This document shows, piece after piece, positions 44,461-57,105 of a DNA stretch of 64,000 nt (the stretch's first letter is position 1; each line of letters opens with the position of its first letter). Origin of the DNA: Polyodon spathula (Eukaryota > Chordata > Actinopteri > Acipenseriformes > Polyodontidae); assembly GCF_017654505.1 (NCBI RefSeq), contig NC_054547.1, forward strand, positions 25,115,975-25,179,974, in the 5' to 3' direction. A program made the position numbers and the translations under genes. A model generated the notes under the pieces. That model did no database searches, was not told where the DNA came from, and saw only the letters and a program-made list of their open reading frames with translations.

Positions 44461-46999
44461 TCCTTAGAATTTAACATGCACATTTTAAAACATTTTCTTC
44501 TCAAAAATAGCCTTTTTCTTAAATTTGAGTACAGTGTGGTGATCCGTATATTAAAATAACAAAAGACGTGACTACCTGAATACAAAAACAACATGACTGC
44601 CAAGAAAAGACAAGCAAAGCCGTCACTGCCCTAATACTCAAGCAGCAATGGGACTTAATGCAGATAAGAGACGAACCAAAACATCACTGCCCGATCGCGA
44701 ATCATCCACTACATACAGGCAGCCTTTTTCAAAAAAACGTCATTACCTTCCTGAGGAATTCAAAGAGAACCTTTTACAATTTCATCATTTCTAACAAACA
44801 GTACCATCTTGGACAGAATGGAAATGCTGATTAGACTCCTTTATTTTTTGACATGCCAAGCAATACCACAGTTCTTAAACTGGGAGAAAAACAGGTGTGA
44901 GTAATCACAACTGGAAATGAGAAGCAGCACATAACTATAATGTTCTGTGTCATTGCAGACGGCTGCAAACTGTCTCCATAGGCATAATTGAGGTTGTATC
45001 TTTGTAAATACATATTATTTGATGTTTTATTTTTTCCTCAAAATGAGGGTGGGAAATTTGGGCTGGATCTTAAATTCAAAAGGAATACGAGTTATTTCTT
45101 CATTGTTCATTCCTTTAAGCCCTTTCATACACAAAGCAGAGTCTACTGGATGTTTTTTGCCAAGTATCTTTACAATAGTGCAATCAAATTAAGGTGAAAA
45201 GATTTGTGAAAATCATTAAGAATCTCTGAATAGTGGATGGCAATGCAATACAGTGCAGAACTGGATGCTGGAGTACTCATCAGTGGTGATTCTAAACACT
45301 GCTATGCTTGACTTATTAAAAGTCAATTAACAAAAAATCAAACCGTCCATGTGTGTATTTCTGTCTAATGATTTGAAAGATAAAATGCAACACTATTTGA
45401 GTGTTTAATAGATATGGGTAATTCCAATAATATGTAATGATATTTTAACTTATAAATATAAAGTTAAACGTTTGTTAGACACAATGCATAAAAGCAGGTA
45501 TGCAGTTATTTTTCTCCATTTCAATGATGTTGAATAAATGTGTCAACAGTTTTATTTCATATACAAAGATTTCATCATCTCCCCTCTTCCTTGCATCTGG
45601 TTTCCAAACTGTTTTTTTGTCTAAATGCACATCAACTGCTAATGTGCTGGTAACACATGATTTAGTTTCTAAATTGATCTCTAAAAGATCAGCTCAGGTT
45701 TACAGCAATTCGATCAATGGAAAATATCAATATATTGATTGGATAATTTCACTGTTAGTCAAATTGACTTTTTTTCTCTTTTTTCTAAATCTAACACACT
45801 GACCATTAACAAAAAAAAAAAAAAAAAAAACAAAGCAAACAGTGGCACGCAAACCTTCAACACTTACGATAAAAAGGGTTAAATAAGCATCTCACCTGTT
45901 TTTAAATGAAGTGGATGAAAAACATTGATGCAAACCATTCACAACCCAATGCTTTTAGAGGCTGATCTTGTTGCTGTTGGATTGCTGGTGTTATCAATAG
46001 ATAATGCTGTGTTGACTCACAGAGGCACTGATAGCGCCAAGTGAAGAGAAGCACAATCCATATCTGCCATGGTAACAGAGAAAACGAAGGAAAACAAAGC
46101 AGTAGGAGACATATGTCACTTTACATCACTGATAAGGCAATATTTGGAAAGGTTTAACTCTTCATGAAATCCGTGACTTGATTGAGTTCTGTAAGTCAGC
46201 CCTTATACTGATGGATGTGTCAACGTTATAGTGTTGAAAATCCCAGCAAATATCTGGTTCAGATTCAATCTACGCATATCCTGTCTTGGTGGGCACCATA
46301 CAGTGGAAGGAGATTTTTAGCTTTCCAATTGAGTGGAAATATATCGACAAGTCGGTCACCATGGAAATCATGTCATAAAACTGGCCCTTCTTAAGCAAGA
46401 ATTATATAATATATCATCTTTTCGAGGAGTACAGAGGATGTTTGTCTGCCTGTCCAACTGTCTTTCACTATGTCAATTTACAATGTTGCATACGGCTAGA
46501 GAACTGCTCATGTCATTCTAATGAAACTTGCCAAGGACGTTCTTTGGTATTATAATCCCAGGGGACCCTGTACACACATCAGGTGTTGTTGGAACAGGTT
46601 ATGATATCCATGCATCACTTTCCACTCATCCTATTTAAAACAAATAGCACATACTCTCTGTGATATTGCGCTTCTTATCGCTTGCTGTTAAGCAGGTAAA
46701 GCAGAATATTTTCATTACCTGACTATGCACTCTTTCACTAGTGTGTATCTTCATAGCAGTCCTTTTAGAAGCTGAACGCAGTTGCATTTATTTTGGGTAC
46801 TTTGATGACAAGGGGTCTGCCCCTCTTTAAACATTATCCCACTTGTGACTTTTACTCAAGGGTTATAACCAAGGTTTTAAAACGTTTTCCTGCCTCATGG
46901 TAATGTAATATTATATCCTTGAACTGGCTTGCTGTTGATAATGGTCTTTTTCGCTCTGAAGCTCTTTGTCCTGGTGAACAAAAACTATAGCACTGCAGA

Positions 47000-47030
<31 letters not shown>

Positions 47031-47393
47031 CAATCTCTGATAAAACAAACTGAATGTAGGATTAAAGGAACCACAGCCTGAAGGAGCTTCAAACCTCACA
47101 GTAGGTTAACTGACTGAAGAAATTATTCTGTAGTTTATATATGTTATAGGAATTTAAACATAACTTGCCCATTTGTGGATAGTTGTTGAAACTTATGACA
47201 AAAGAAGCAATTTGACAAAGAACAAATACTATATATAAAATAATATTTTGTTGGAATTGACGGAATGTCTATTTTAATATATCATTTGAACTTTAGATCC
47301 TGTAAATATATTTGGCATTGCTCTTCTAAACAAAAAACAATAAAAAACGACAAACAAGTTAAATTTAGTAACTGGTGTAATGTTATCAAATCC
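44461..47393. other. Intergenic, nothing recognised
   Basis: AT-rich with poly(A)/poly(T) runs near 45808 and 47007. No coding exon or named repeat seen. Confidence 0.5.
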
Positions 47394-47399
47394 TTTATT
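47394..47399 (-). promoter_or_regulatory. MTERF4 polyadenylation signal candidate
   Basis: AATAAA on the minus strand, about 160 nt downstream of the MTERF4 stop codon. Confidence 0.55.
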
Positions 47400-47557
47400 A
47401 GGTTTACGTGTTATTGACTTTTTAGAATACCACAATACCTTTATAGCATCATGGCTATTTCAATGCAGGCACAAAACAGTTTGAAAAAAGTAATAATTAC
47501 ACAGAAACTAGTCAATTTGCCAGTAGCAGTCCCTGCAAGCAGGGGGAGGAAGGGGGG

Positions 47558-47938
47558 TTACTTTTTTCTCCTAGTGTACTCAGTTTGCTCACTCTCCTCA
47601 CTCTCATATCCCATCTCTGCTTCATCTTCTTCACTGTCAGAGTCCTCCTCCTCCTGCCCCTCCTTCTCCTCGTCTTGCTCGCGGGCCAGGAGCTTCCTGA
47701 AGACCTCAAACTCGTCAAGCGAAGCCCTGGCCACCTTGGTCAGGAAGTCCTGTGAGGTCCCCAGGAAGTCCTTCAGCTTGGGGTTGATGATGCGGGTTTG
47801 CCCCTTTTTGTCGGGAGTCTCGTACACCCCCAGCCTCTCCAGGAAAACGTGCCTTGAGCGGATCTCCTCCAGGGGGACCCTGAAGAGCCCTGACTTCACC
47901 ATGTCTGTGTGCTGGATCCCCATCCGGAAATAGGCATA
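47558..47938 (-). CDS. MTERF4: MTERF4 exon 4 (C-terminus)
   Basis: This exon encodes residues 238-363 and the stop. It starts after a CCCTGCAG acceptor and reads YAYFRMGIQHTDMVKSGLFR, then RHVFLERLGVYETPDKKGQT, INPKLKDFLGTSQDFLTKVA and LDEFEVFRKLLAREQDEEKE. An acidic Glu/Asp/Ser tail ends in a basic RRKK. In MTERF4 the C-terminal part binds the rRNA cytosine methyltransferase NSUN4. The acidic extension is typical of vertebrate MTERF4, and the total of 363 aa is near the length I recall for human (about 381). Confidence 0.93.
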   Translation of the reverse strand, partial: YAYFRMGIQHTDMVKSGLFRVPLEEIRSRHVFLERLGVYETPDKKGQTRIINPKLKDFLGTSQDFLTKVARASLDEFEVFRKLLAREQDEEKEGQEEEDSDSEEDEAEMGYESEESEQTEYTRRKK

Positions 47939-48480
47939 CTGCAGGGGGTAGACGGGATAGTGGGAACCTCATTTAGAAAAAATAGGGATGTCATGAACCG
48001 ACTTGGAAGAATGACTCAAATTAGGTTTGTTTGTATAGGGTTTGACCGAAGGAACTGTAGAGGTGTGCCTTTTGATTTTGTGGTGCAACAAACAGCAAAT
48101 AACAGGTTTGGTTGATATACTATTGAAAAATGGCAATATTATGTTTATAAAATTATCCCTGTTGTAGAAATACACATTTTGTCTTATTAAATGAAATTCT
48201 AAAACCACCAAAAGCAATGTACCTCAGTCCACTCGACCATCCATATTGTTGGTCCCTGGTCCCTGTAAATTGGTCTTAAATTCTGGAGAAAGTGCATAAA
48301 TTGAATCTCCCAGGGTAGTGCGTACACCCACTGTGTCACCATGAACACACATGCTACCTTCCAACAATTCCTACCACAGTAATAGGACACAATATTTTCC
48401 CAGTACTTACTGGAGGGCAGTGTATTAATAAGCATATGTATATATCTATTGCATTAGATAGCTCAGTGACAGGCTACTCC

Positions 48481-48690
48481 CTGCCCCTGTGCATATTTCA
48501 TGTTATTTTATATTTGTATGTATTGTTGCACGGGGTTTGTGTATGTGTGTGTGTGTGGGGGGGGGGGCAATAGTGGGTGACAGGGAGGCAATTCAAATCC
48601 TCCCAGCAAACACATGTGGGAATGTGGCTGGAGCTGTCAATTCAATACATGTTTAAACGATTAATTAAGGCTCCAGCCACAGGTGTGCAA
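48481..48690 (+). repeat. Dispersed repeat, family A copy 2
   Basis: It carries TGTGGCTGGAG at 48623-48633 and CTCCAGCCACA at 48671-48681 around an AATTCAA/TTAATTAA core. It corresponds in inverted orientation to the 11.2-kb copy. Confidence 0.55.
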
Positions 48691-49035
48691 GTAAGGTGAT
48701 CACGGGTCTCGGTATGATGAAAACATTTACATACACAGTAAACTGTTAACTTCACCTTGTGCTCAGCAAACCCCATTGTTTTGAAATTATTGTATTATTG
48801 TCGCGCAACCAAACTAATTTCACCAGCAACACTTGTCACACTGTTTCTCCCTGCAATTACTGCGTTAAACGAGAAATTGAACAACTTCAAACGTTGCAGC
48901 ATGCCGAAATTGGAAGTAATGACTTTACAGTAAAAACATTCCACCTTCTAGCACTAAACATTTACAAAAGCACATTTTGCCGTTTCCCCCTGCTTATACT
49001 ATGCATTTACAACAATTTACATTGGCTTGTCATGT

Positions 49036-49115
49036 TTTTTTAATACGCTTTCACTATGCTTTACAATACCATTCTTTATAATGCTTTGTTTTACCATGCC
49101 TTCACTATGCATTAA
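49036..49115 (-). repeat. Degenerate AAGCA-type short repeat
   Basis: Reverse-complement relative of 5283-5345; repeated CTTTACAATACCATT-like and ATGCTTTGTTTTACCATGCC units. Confidence 0.4.
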
Positions 49116-49138
49116 ATACCTGTTTAAAGGGTTCTTAC

Positions 49139-49323
49139 CTGGAATTTGTTCTGGAGTTGGCGCTTCTCCTCCAGCAGTGTGGCGGGGGCACTACGCAGGA
49201 TCTCTGTCACCTGCTGTCCTGTGAACTGGCACTCCTCTCGCAGGAAGCGCACTGACGTGCCCAAGCGCTTGGGGGTGAGGGTGAGGATGTGGGGGCAGTG
49301 AGCAACTACCCGCTGCAGGCTGC
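49139..49323 (-). CDS. MTERF4: MTERF4 exon 3
   Basis: A 185-nt exon with acceptor CGCAG and donor GTAAGA. It encodes residues 169-237: SLQRVVAHCPHILTLTPKRL, then RFLREECQFTGQQVTEILRS and LLEEKRQLQNKFQ. These are mTERF repeats, helical pairs with the CP-x-[IL]L motif, forming part of the RNA/DNA-binding solenoid. Phase fits both neighbours exactly. Confidence 0.92.
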
Positions 49324-50003
49324 CTGCGGAGAGACACAGGGCTGAGGTTATTCCAGTAGCAAGGAATACTGACAGACACTGTCAAGCGAAGTTGGAGGTT
49401 TAATAAAACTCACTTTTTATCTCTTATAACAAAATACATAAATAAATGTGTGTCAGGAACTCAAGTAGACAACTTATTGATTTTTGATGGCTTGTTGGTC
49501 ACCAAGAACACATTAACTTTTTTTTTTTTTTTTTAAAGGAGGACTGAACATCCTCATTCTGTTCAAATTATGCAACAGTGACAAGCTCATCGCAAGTTCA
49601 AAGACATAGAGACAAATTACAATATACCAACACTGGAGCAACAGAACCCAGAACCACTCTGAATGATGGCGAATACCTTCAATAGTAAAAGACTGAACAG
49701 CATTTAAAATAATCCATGCAGCTACCTTCTCTTTGAATAAAAGATATGGTTGGATTTGGAGGATCTGAATAGAATCACAGAAGCTATCTGATGGGGAGTC
49801 CCAAAAGAATGGTTAATGAGCCTGGCTAAATAATTGTACTCCCTCTCCGATTAAACGACAATTTATCACTTTATTAAGAAAATCCCACCTTTGCATTAGA
49901 CATACTTTCAACTGTGTTTGTTGTTACAAAAGTACCTAAGAATTTTTTCATTTTCCATTTCAAATATGCACATTGAGATGCATGCACTGCGATTACACCA
50001 CAC
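49324..50003. other. MTERF4 intron 2
   Basis: Contains a poly(T) run near 49519. The donor is GTGTGG and nothing else is recognised. Confidence 0.85.
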
Positions 50004-50508
50004 CTTCTAGCAGACCCAGCTTCCTCAGGCTGTTAATGCGTTGCTGGAGCTGATTCCCATTGATGCGTGAGAGCTCAGGACACTTCTCCAGGATCCGCAG
50101 GATGCTGCTGGGGTTTAACCCCAGGGTGGTGAGGGTTGAGAGTGTGGCCAGGCCCTGTGTGCTCAGGGGGGGCATCTGGCTAGAGGTTCCCTCACACAGC
50201 TGGATCACCTGATCCTCAGTGAACCCCAAGTCCATTAGCGAGCGGACAGTCTCCTCATGAGCACAGCTCCATGGGGTGCCCCCATTGAGGAGCTTCAGCT
50301 TATCTCGAAGCTCCTGTGATGGGGTCTCAGGTCTATCCTTGTCCCTGCTGCATGCAAGGTCTTGCTGAGGTCCGTTGCGAAGGGAGGAGCAGAGTTGGCG
50401 TTGCAAGGCTTGTTGGGGCTCCTGGCCACATTTTCTCAAAGTCAGGGGGTGCCGAGATTCTGAGAACGATAGTTGCTGGATTCTGAAGAGGGAGGCCCAC
50501 CTCAGCAC
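50004..50508 (-). CDS. MTERF4: MTERF4 exon 2
   Basis: This 505-nt exon encodes residues 8-175. It starts directly after a CCCCAG acceptor with GTG CTG AGG TGG (VLRW), so the leading GTG is an internal Val codon and not a start. Residues follow as an Arg/Gln/Ser-rich presumed mitochondrial targeting region, a low-conservation linker, and then mTERF repeats: VRSLMDLGFTEDQVIQLCEG, TLTTLGLNPSSILRILEKCP and RINSLRKLGLLE. MTERF4 works in the mitochondrial matrix, delivering NSUN4 to the large ribosomal subunit for ribosome assembly. No stop or frameshift. The residues-169 numbering of exon 3 counts exon 2 alone; in the full protein exon 3 covers about 176-237. Confidence 0.92.
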
Positions 50509-52051
50509 CTGGGGTTAATGAATGTATTCATAAAGTGTTAGCATACTGCATTGTGGTCCTGATTCAATCTTTAAAAGAACTTCAAGATTTTGTTTAGCAT
50601 TATGTCATGTGATAATGGATCGGCTCACACTTAAAAGTGGTGCAAGAGGAGGCATGAGCAAAACTGCACACATGGATTTGATACATAAGGAAAAAATAAA
50701 AACCACATTAAAGGTAAACAACTTCCATTGTAAATATTGGATTTGTGTTACCTACCATCTCATAGACCCTTGTCATTTGAGTTTTAAAAAAGTTATTCTC
50801 AAAACAAACATTAATATAATGGGATCACACCACCCAGAACAGATTTTCAGGCATTCATTTATGAATAATCCTTTTATAAAGGGAAAATGAAAGGTTGAAG
50901 AAACCATTCCCTTTTTTGAGATGAACATTGTCTACTGTCCTTTATTATCTCTTTGTAGCAAAAAGGAAGTTCACATCCTATTTTCAAATGGCAAGGACTA
51001 AACTCAAAATATTTGCATAATTATTATATGAGCACCATGCCCTTCCACATGTCCATATAATTACCTTTGTGAATGGAAAATATAATTACCACTGTAAATG
51101 GAAAATATGCAAGTTACAGTACAATTTGAATGACTGAAGTAGGCTGATACTCAGCAGGTGTTGTGTACTCTGCAGCTTCAACCACAAAGGATTACATAAC
51201 TTACAGAAACTTTTTTGTGACAAAGATATACAGCATAAAGTACAGGTAATAATCTTCCTGATAAAGCATATTAAAAAAAAAAAAAAAAAAAAAAAAACAC
51301 TGTAAACTCTGGTGAGCTAAATGCAAAGTATAACCATAGAAAAAACTCAAAATGACCCCGCCAATTTAATGTGGTAAACTTTTGTAAGGGATGAGCCAGT
51401 GCAAGCTAGGAAACATATACCCAGTTTCCTTTTGTATTGCAGGCAATACACTGATGTGCACTAGATGAAGCTGGCACTAACACATATAAAGATGCTCTGG
51501 CTGATCTAGCCTTATATTATCTATGGCTATCAGCAACTAGAACTGAAGTTAAGATCCTGAACTCAAACTTACCAGCTGCTTCCCTGGGTGACAGATACAT
51601 TTTGAAGCCAGTAACATGCTTTGCTGAGGTGTGAAATGGTAACAGTTATTTCTTTCAAATTTGCACATCTCATATCAATAACAAATGGAAAAATGTATGG
51701 CAGGTCGCATTTATAATTGTTTTGTTTGCTTACAACTGCTTTAAGCCATAGATTCGTATCCCATTCATTTTTGATGCACATATCAAATTCTGGAGTGTAA
51801 ATTGTTACTTAAATAAAAAATCTAAATAAAACTACAGCAGTTCTGAAACCCAGGCCTGGGTGCTAGCTACAATACAAAACTAATGATGATAACCATTACT
51901 AGAATCACCCTACCCCCATAAAGCACAACCTTCTTCATCAAATTAACATGGATAAATAATGCTTTTTGCTTCATGGAGATATTATGGAATGTATAGAATG
52001 TGTAATTCATTCATGTAATTCAATGGTATTAAAAGTGGCACAGTGACCTTA

Positions 52052-52484
52052 GCTTAAGAACATAAGAAAGTTTACAAACGAGAGGAGGCCATTCGGCCCA
52101 TCTTGCTCGTTTGGTTGTTAGTAGCTTATTGATCCCAGAATCTCATCAAGCAGCTTCTTGAAGGATCCCAGGGTGTCAGCTTCAACAACATTACTGGGGA
52201 GTTGATTCCAGACCCTCACAATTCTCTGTGTAAAAAAGTGCCTCCTATTTTCTGTTCTGAATGCCCCTTTATCTAAACTCCATTTGTGACCCCTGGTCCT
52301 TGTTTCTTTATTCAGGCTGAAAAAGTCCCTTGGGTCGACACTGTCAATACCTTTTAGAATTTTGAATGCTTGAATTAGGTCGCCACGTAGTCTTCCTTGT
52401 TCAAGACTGAACAGATTCAATTCTTTTAGCCTGTCTGCATATGACATGCCTTTTAAACCCGGAATAATTCTGGTCGCTCTACAG
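52052..52484 (-). mobile_element. 5'-truncated CR1 LINE
   Basis: Same family as 36692-40824 and over 95% alike by eye. It carries only the last 120 or so codons of the reverse transcriptase ORF (ATRIIPGLKGMSY to LLDEILGSISY) and the 3' end with repeated CATAAGAA (plus strand). Its frame runs into the C-terminus without a stop. It inserted in MTERF4 intron 1. Confidence 0.92.
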
Positions 52485-52892
52485 TAACACCGTGAGGGTA
52501 AACTCCTGCTCCGTGTCTGCTTATCTGAAAATCGTGTTTCCCTTCTCATTTTTCGATGAATGCTGCCACTAAAGCCTTTTGTACTAAAGCCTAGTAAATC
52601 ACGAGCAACGTACAGAGGTTGTTGTAGTACTGTTGCTTAGTCTCTATATCGGAAATTTTTGTACAAATACTGGTGCAGTATATGATAACAGAAATGATAA
52701 CAGAAAATTCAGCATGCAAACTGATACGTGAGATTATCAGATATCAGATAGTTATAGATTACAAACAACAAATAAAGCAAGGACCGTCACTGTTCAAGGT
52801 ATTGCACAGTATTATTTATGAAAAACGTGTTTAATAGCGACAATGTAACATGAACCGGTGGTATTCTATAGCGTCCACCCCCCTTCCTACAT

Positions 52893-52912
52893 ACATACAT
52901 ACATACATATTG
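52893..52912. repeat. (CATA)n microsatellite
   Basis: About five CATA tetranucleotide units just downstream of the proposed MTERF4 exon 1. Confidence 0.9.
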
Positions 52913-52977
52913 AACTTTTTTTTTTCCAACACGTTGCTTATCTGTTTAAAAAATTGACTTTAAACATTTTCTCGAAC

Positions 52978-52998
52978 CTGCTTTCCGTGGCTGCGCAT
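52978..52998 (-). CDS. MTERF4: MTERF4 exon 1, 21-nt coding part (proposed)
   Basis: The minus strand reads ATG CGC AGC CAC GGA AAG CAG followed by a GTTCGA donor. It gives MRSHGKQ joined in frame to VLRW of exon 2. The human protein as I recall it starts MAAFGRQ-VLDW, with the same number of codons before the same junction, which supports this otherwise tiny exon. The donor is weak (T at +3), so confidence is moderate. The surrounding 52960-53110 is relatively CpG-containing and could be the promoter. Confidence 0.65.
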
Positions 52999-54183
52999 GC
53001 TCCGTCTGTACGCCTGACAACACAATCCTGCTTGAAGCATAACACGGGCAAATGGGTTCCACCTTCATTTCTGTCCCACCCGGTAATAGTTAAATTTGTA
53101 CTCAGTTAATACCGAACAGTGATCGTGATTCGTGCAAACTGGATATACAAACGGCTAGTTTTAAGCAGTTATACATATTATGTGTTAATAAACCATTCTC
53201 CTAACACACCCACATCTTAGTGTATCTTACTGCAGACCCACTTACTTATACCACGCTGGAGTGCAATTGATGCAAGTACATTTTTAGCATCAAAACAAAA
53301 CAAAACAAAACAAAAAAAGAGAGAGAGGGAACTGTTCATTGATTGCAGTCAGCAATACAAATGTTTCTTTTGAATAATTGATAAGTTCCTGTAACTAACA
53401 TTTAGTATGGTCATGGTTTTAATTATAAAGTAAAGGAACTAGTTTTATAAATAGTACTGGATATTGGCTAAGGAACTGCACAGAGACTAGAATAAACACA
53501 AGGAATGAACAGGTTTATCTGAACTTCCAGGTACAGGCTTCCTGAGCTTTCCAGAGATTAATTAATAAACAGATATGCCTGACAGATTTGCAGAAACTTG
53601 GATTTTAATATAATTTACTAATTTACATTTCTTAAGACAAGAATCGTCAATAAAACTAGAAAGAAAAAACTCCATCATGCATGATTAGAACATATGAAGC
53701 ACTCTTTAATAATCTTTAATAAAATATTAATGAAAATTCAACACATTAAAGCAGCTAATATGAATACAGGAATACAATATAAATAAATATCATATGTTTG
53801 AAAATATTTCTACAATAATTTTCAAATTTAGACTACCATACTGTTAATGGAAGGAACACATTAAAATGTTGTTGATTTAGATCCACTGATCAGGTTTAAA
53901 AACTATTTTGCCCTTTTAAAAATCAAGCTGTTAGTGAATAATCCTTATTTGGCTCAAAGTAATGTCTGCAGTTTTGATAGACAAGCATTCCATTAAAAGG
54001 ACTTCTACAGCACCAGTTGTAACCTCAAAGGCAATAGATGAGCCAGGTTGTGCACTTCATATCCCTCCATAATGTTCCGATCACTTCTGTGAGAATTACA
54101 GTCAACTGTAGTGACAGGCATCATACCTCCCTGATCTATTTATCAGATATTCAGTCTCATTGTCCTGCAGCATATGAAAACAC
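52999..54183. other. Spacer between MTERF4 and the PASK remnant
   Basis: Contains the presumed MTERF4 promoter at its left edge and a CAAAA-rich run near 53291. No further feature recognised. Confidence 0.5.
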
Positions 54184-54372
54184 TTAGTCCTGGCTGAGGA
54201 GGCATTTAAGAAGTTCAGTCTCCAGGGCAACAAGGGACCCCTCCTCTTCATCTCCTTCAATATCCGTGGTGTCTGTGGGAGCCTCATACATACCATATCT
54301 GGGAGTCAGGGAAGTCCTTCAAGCAGCCATTCTCCCCCTCCATTGGACAGACACGCCAGCATTGAGGGGTAT
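54184..54372 (-). pseudogene. PASK: PASK last coding exon remnant
   Basis: After a TTACAG acceptor it reads NTPQCWRVCPMEGENGCLKD FPDSQI in the frame joined from 55075, then needs a one-base shift to read YGMYEAPTDTTDIEGDEEEG and SLVALETELLKCLLSQD before TAA at 54184-54186. The fit to the PASK C-terminus is loose. Confidence 0.55.
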
Positions 54373-54931
54373 CTGTAACAAGAGAATGGGGTGATACCTA
54401 CTGGTGTCTGCTTTCTTGATCTATGCACAGCGTTAGTCAGGAAGACCATGTGATAGACAAGAATATGGTACTTCTTTAAAACAAAAATACATCTTCTAAA
54501 TGATAGGATTTCCATATGAAATGCTGCACAATTAAATAGTTAGTTAACTCACTTTGTTTATGGCCAAGCAATTCGCATGGCAAAACATAATTTACTTTTT
54601 TTAATGAGTAAATCCAGTTTTATGCCATTTAACTATAGATCTGCACACATATGAACCTTATCCATACCAAAAAGTGATACTGTTGTTTAAAGGGCTTGTT
54701 AAGTCATGCACATGCTACACTCTTTCTTGTTTAATCCTTTCTAGTATCTTCTAAATAATATTTTTATATCATGTATAATGCATTGTCTTCCATACATACA
54801 GTCATTTCTGTCACTCTTGAAAATAGTTAGCTTTATATTGTTAATGTTCCTGAGTCACAAGCACTTAGATACAAAAAGTCCTAGTTTCCCTCAGAGGTGA
54901 AGGCAGCCAGTCTGCACTCTCCCCAGCTCAC

Positions 54932-55075
54932 TTTGCTTGGCAGGATACACCTCCTCCCAGCTGTAGTCAACAAGGTTGATAGGCTATGACAGCCAGGGCA
55001 CCTGCAGCAGCTCCTCCAGTCTCATCCTCTCCTGGGGATCAGGGTGTAGAAGGCAGGACAGCAGGGTTTGCAGCT
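54932..55075 (-). pseudogene. PASK: PASK exon: end of kinase domain
   Basis: Reads LQTLLSCLLHPDPQERMRLE, ELLQVPWLS, a TAG stop, then PINLVDYSWEEVYPAKQ. It corresponds to the last helix of the kinase and the conserved NLxDYxWEEV block. The stop replaces a Gln or similar codon. Confidence 0.8.
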
Positions 55076-55627
55076 CTGGAGAGCAGGGAGAAAGAGAGGT
55101 GGTCAAGCAAAGGCACAGACAGAGGCTCTATTAAACTGCACTAAAGGCAGGCATTCATATGTTTGCTGCTGTTAGGTACATATTATTTAGTGCAGCTTTG
55201 TTATATAAAATCTTCAATCATTAACTTAATCAGTAACTGATTCATCAATCAGTAACTTAATCAGTCACTACTGACATTTTCAGTGTTTCAATTTTTGTAG
55301 TATCTCTCAGTGTGCCAGTAACAAGAGACCTTGACATCATCTACACAAAGTGTGAGCTCTTCAACAAAAAGCAGAGTTGTGCTGGTTTGCTGTTGGTTTT
55401 CTGCGAATGACCCTATGGATTATTGGTGTGATCTTGTTCATTTTGCTAGAGTGAACACATTTGTTTTAAAATGATTACTTTAAGAGCTACAAAATAATTG
55501 GCAATTAAAAAAAAAAAAATTAAACTGAAAAAACAATGCAAAGTTTTTCAAATAGCTTCAAGTCTTTAGGAAGAGTACCAGAAGGAGGTAATATAAAATG
55601 AAAGACACAGTTCTTCTCTGTATTTAC

Positions 55628-55738
55628 CCGAGGACACTTGGGCAGGAGGTCTCAGCTCAGCTCATCTCCTCCACCTCAAGAAATGGTTTTTAAAGGGCCA
55701 CCCCTAGAGACCACATGTCCAGCTCAGGACCCTCATAC
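55628..55738 (-). pseudogene. PASK: PASK exon: kinase subdomain IX, broken
   Basis: Reads YEGPELDMWSLGVAL, TAA, then KPFLEVEEM and loses frame. About eight codons expected between GVAL and the PF motif are missing. Splice sites look normal. Confidence 0.8.
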
Positions 55739-56357
55739 CTGCAGAACAGGACTGGATACTTACAATCAGAGGCTGAACAGCCCTGCATAACTACAATGAG
55801 AGTACAGTTTAGGGTATCTAGAAGGCTTCTAGATTTGGCCTCGGAAAGTACTATACAGTAACTATAAACAGGCAGTGATACAGTCTATACTTATGGCAGG
55901 ATGCAATACAAATTACAATGTTGCTTTATGATCTGCAATATTTCCCTGTACTTTTGCTATTTAAATCAAACTTGTGGGCACACCCTGGCATTACCAAATA
56001 TGCAAAACCTTTGCAGTTCATGAGCTCTTCATTAAAAACACATGCTAAATAATTTGAGTGAATGAAACGCCATACAGGAAAATAAATGTGAATCATTAAG
56101 CAGTACTGTGTTTTTGTCACGTAGTGCTATTACAATAGTGGGGTAGGTCACAGTAAAACTTCTATTATTCAATACAATTGTTCATAAAATATACTTTGGA
56201 TATCAAGATTGCCTTAATACATCTTGTGGGTTGAATTAAATTCAATATCTCTAATAGAAATCTAAGTGATACATAATAAAACTCTGCTGACTAATACTTG
56301 AATGAAACAACTGATCAGCCTAAAAGAGCAGTAACGCATTTAAAGCTAAAGTGTTTA

Positions 56358-56561
<204 letters not shown>

Positions 56562-57034
56562 CTACAATACAGAAATAGGTGCTCTTTAATACATCATAAC
56601 ATCTTGAGTTAATTCAAACTATTAGACTTTCAGAGTCCTTTAGCCTTGTAGATCTAAGGAGTCAACAGATCCTACACATTTAGACATTAAGCCTAAATTG
56701 TGACCAGATGTAAAATCATAAATCAAATGGGAATTTCATTATCTATTTAATTCTGTTCAAGCGCTACAACAGGGCGGATAAGGTAATATCGATCTGCTGG
56801 CTGTTAGGGCTCTACATGAACAGAAATGTAGAGCAATCCCTCAGAGGGGGTAAGATCTGGATAGACATGGCCTATTGACAGGGCAGTGTGGGTAAACTTG
56901 CATAGCTGTTGCCCATGTTGTACTTATTTCACTAGCCAATGGATTTGGTTTCCTGTACATTCAAGTCAGTAGTGAAAGTCAGATTTAAATTACAGTTTGG
57001 CACTGTAAATTAACACCCAGTCGTTGTCACACAC

Positions 57035-57105
57035 CTGTCTGAAGATGTAACTGGTCAGAAGTTCATCCAGAAGGGGCTGCCAGGACTTAGCCTCATCAAA
57101 CCTGT
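57035..57105 (-). pseudogene. PASK: PASK exon remnant before HRD exon
   Basis: Only LLDELLTSYIFRQ is recognisable before a GTGTGT donor. The preceding conserved VMEKHGxGLDLF block is absent, and the exon is truncated or rearranged. Confidence 0.6.

Larger units (their letters stand above)
47939..49138. other. MTERF4 intron 3
   Basis: It contains the family A dispersed repeat (about 48481-48690), a poly(G) run near 48556, and a degenerate repeat at its 5' end. No coding content. Confidence 0.85.
50509..52977. other. MTERF4 intron 1
   Basis: It holds a poly(A) run at about 51271-51297 and the truncated CR1 at 52052-52484. No other gene. Confidence 0.7.

Noticed and set aside
49993..50508. MTERF4 start at the GTG of 50508
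   Set aside because: GTG is not a usual vertebrate start and directly follows a CCCCAG acceptor; an upstream coding exon fits better.
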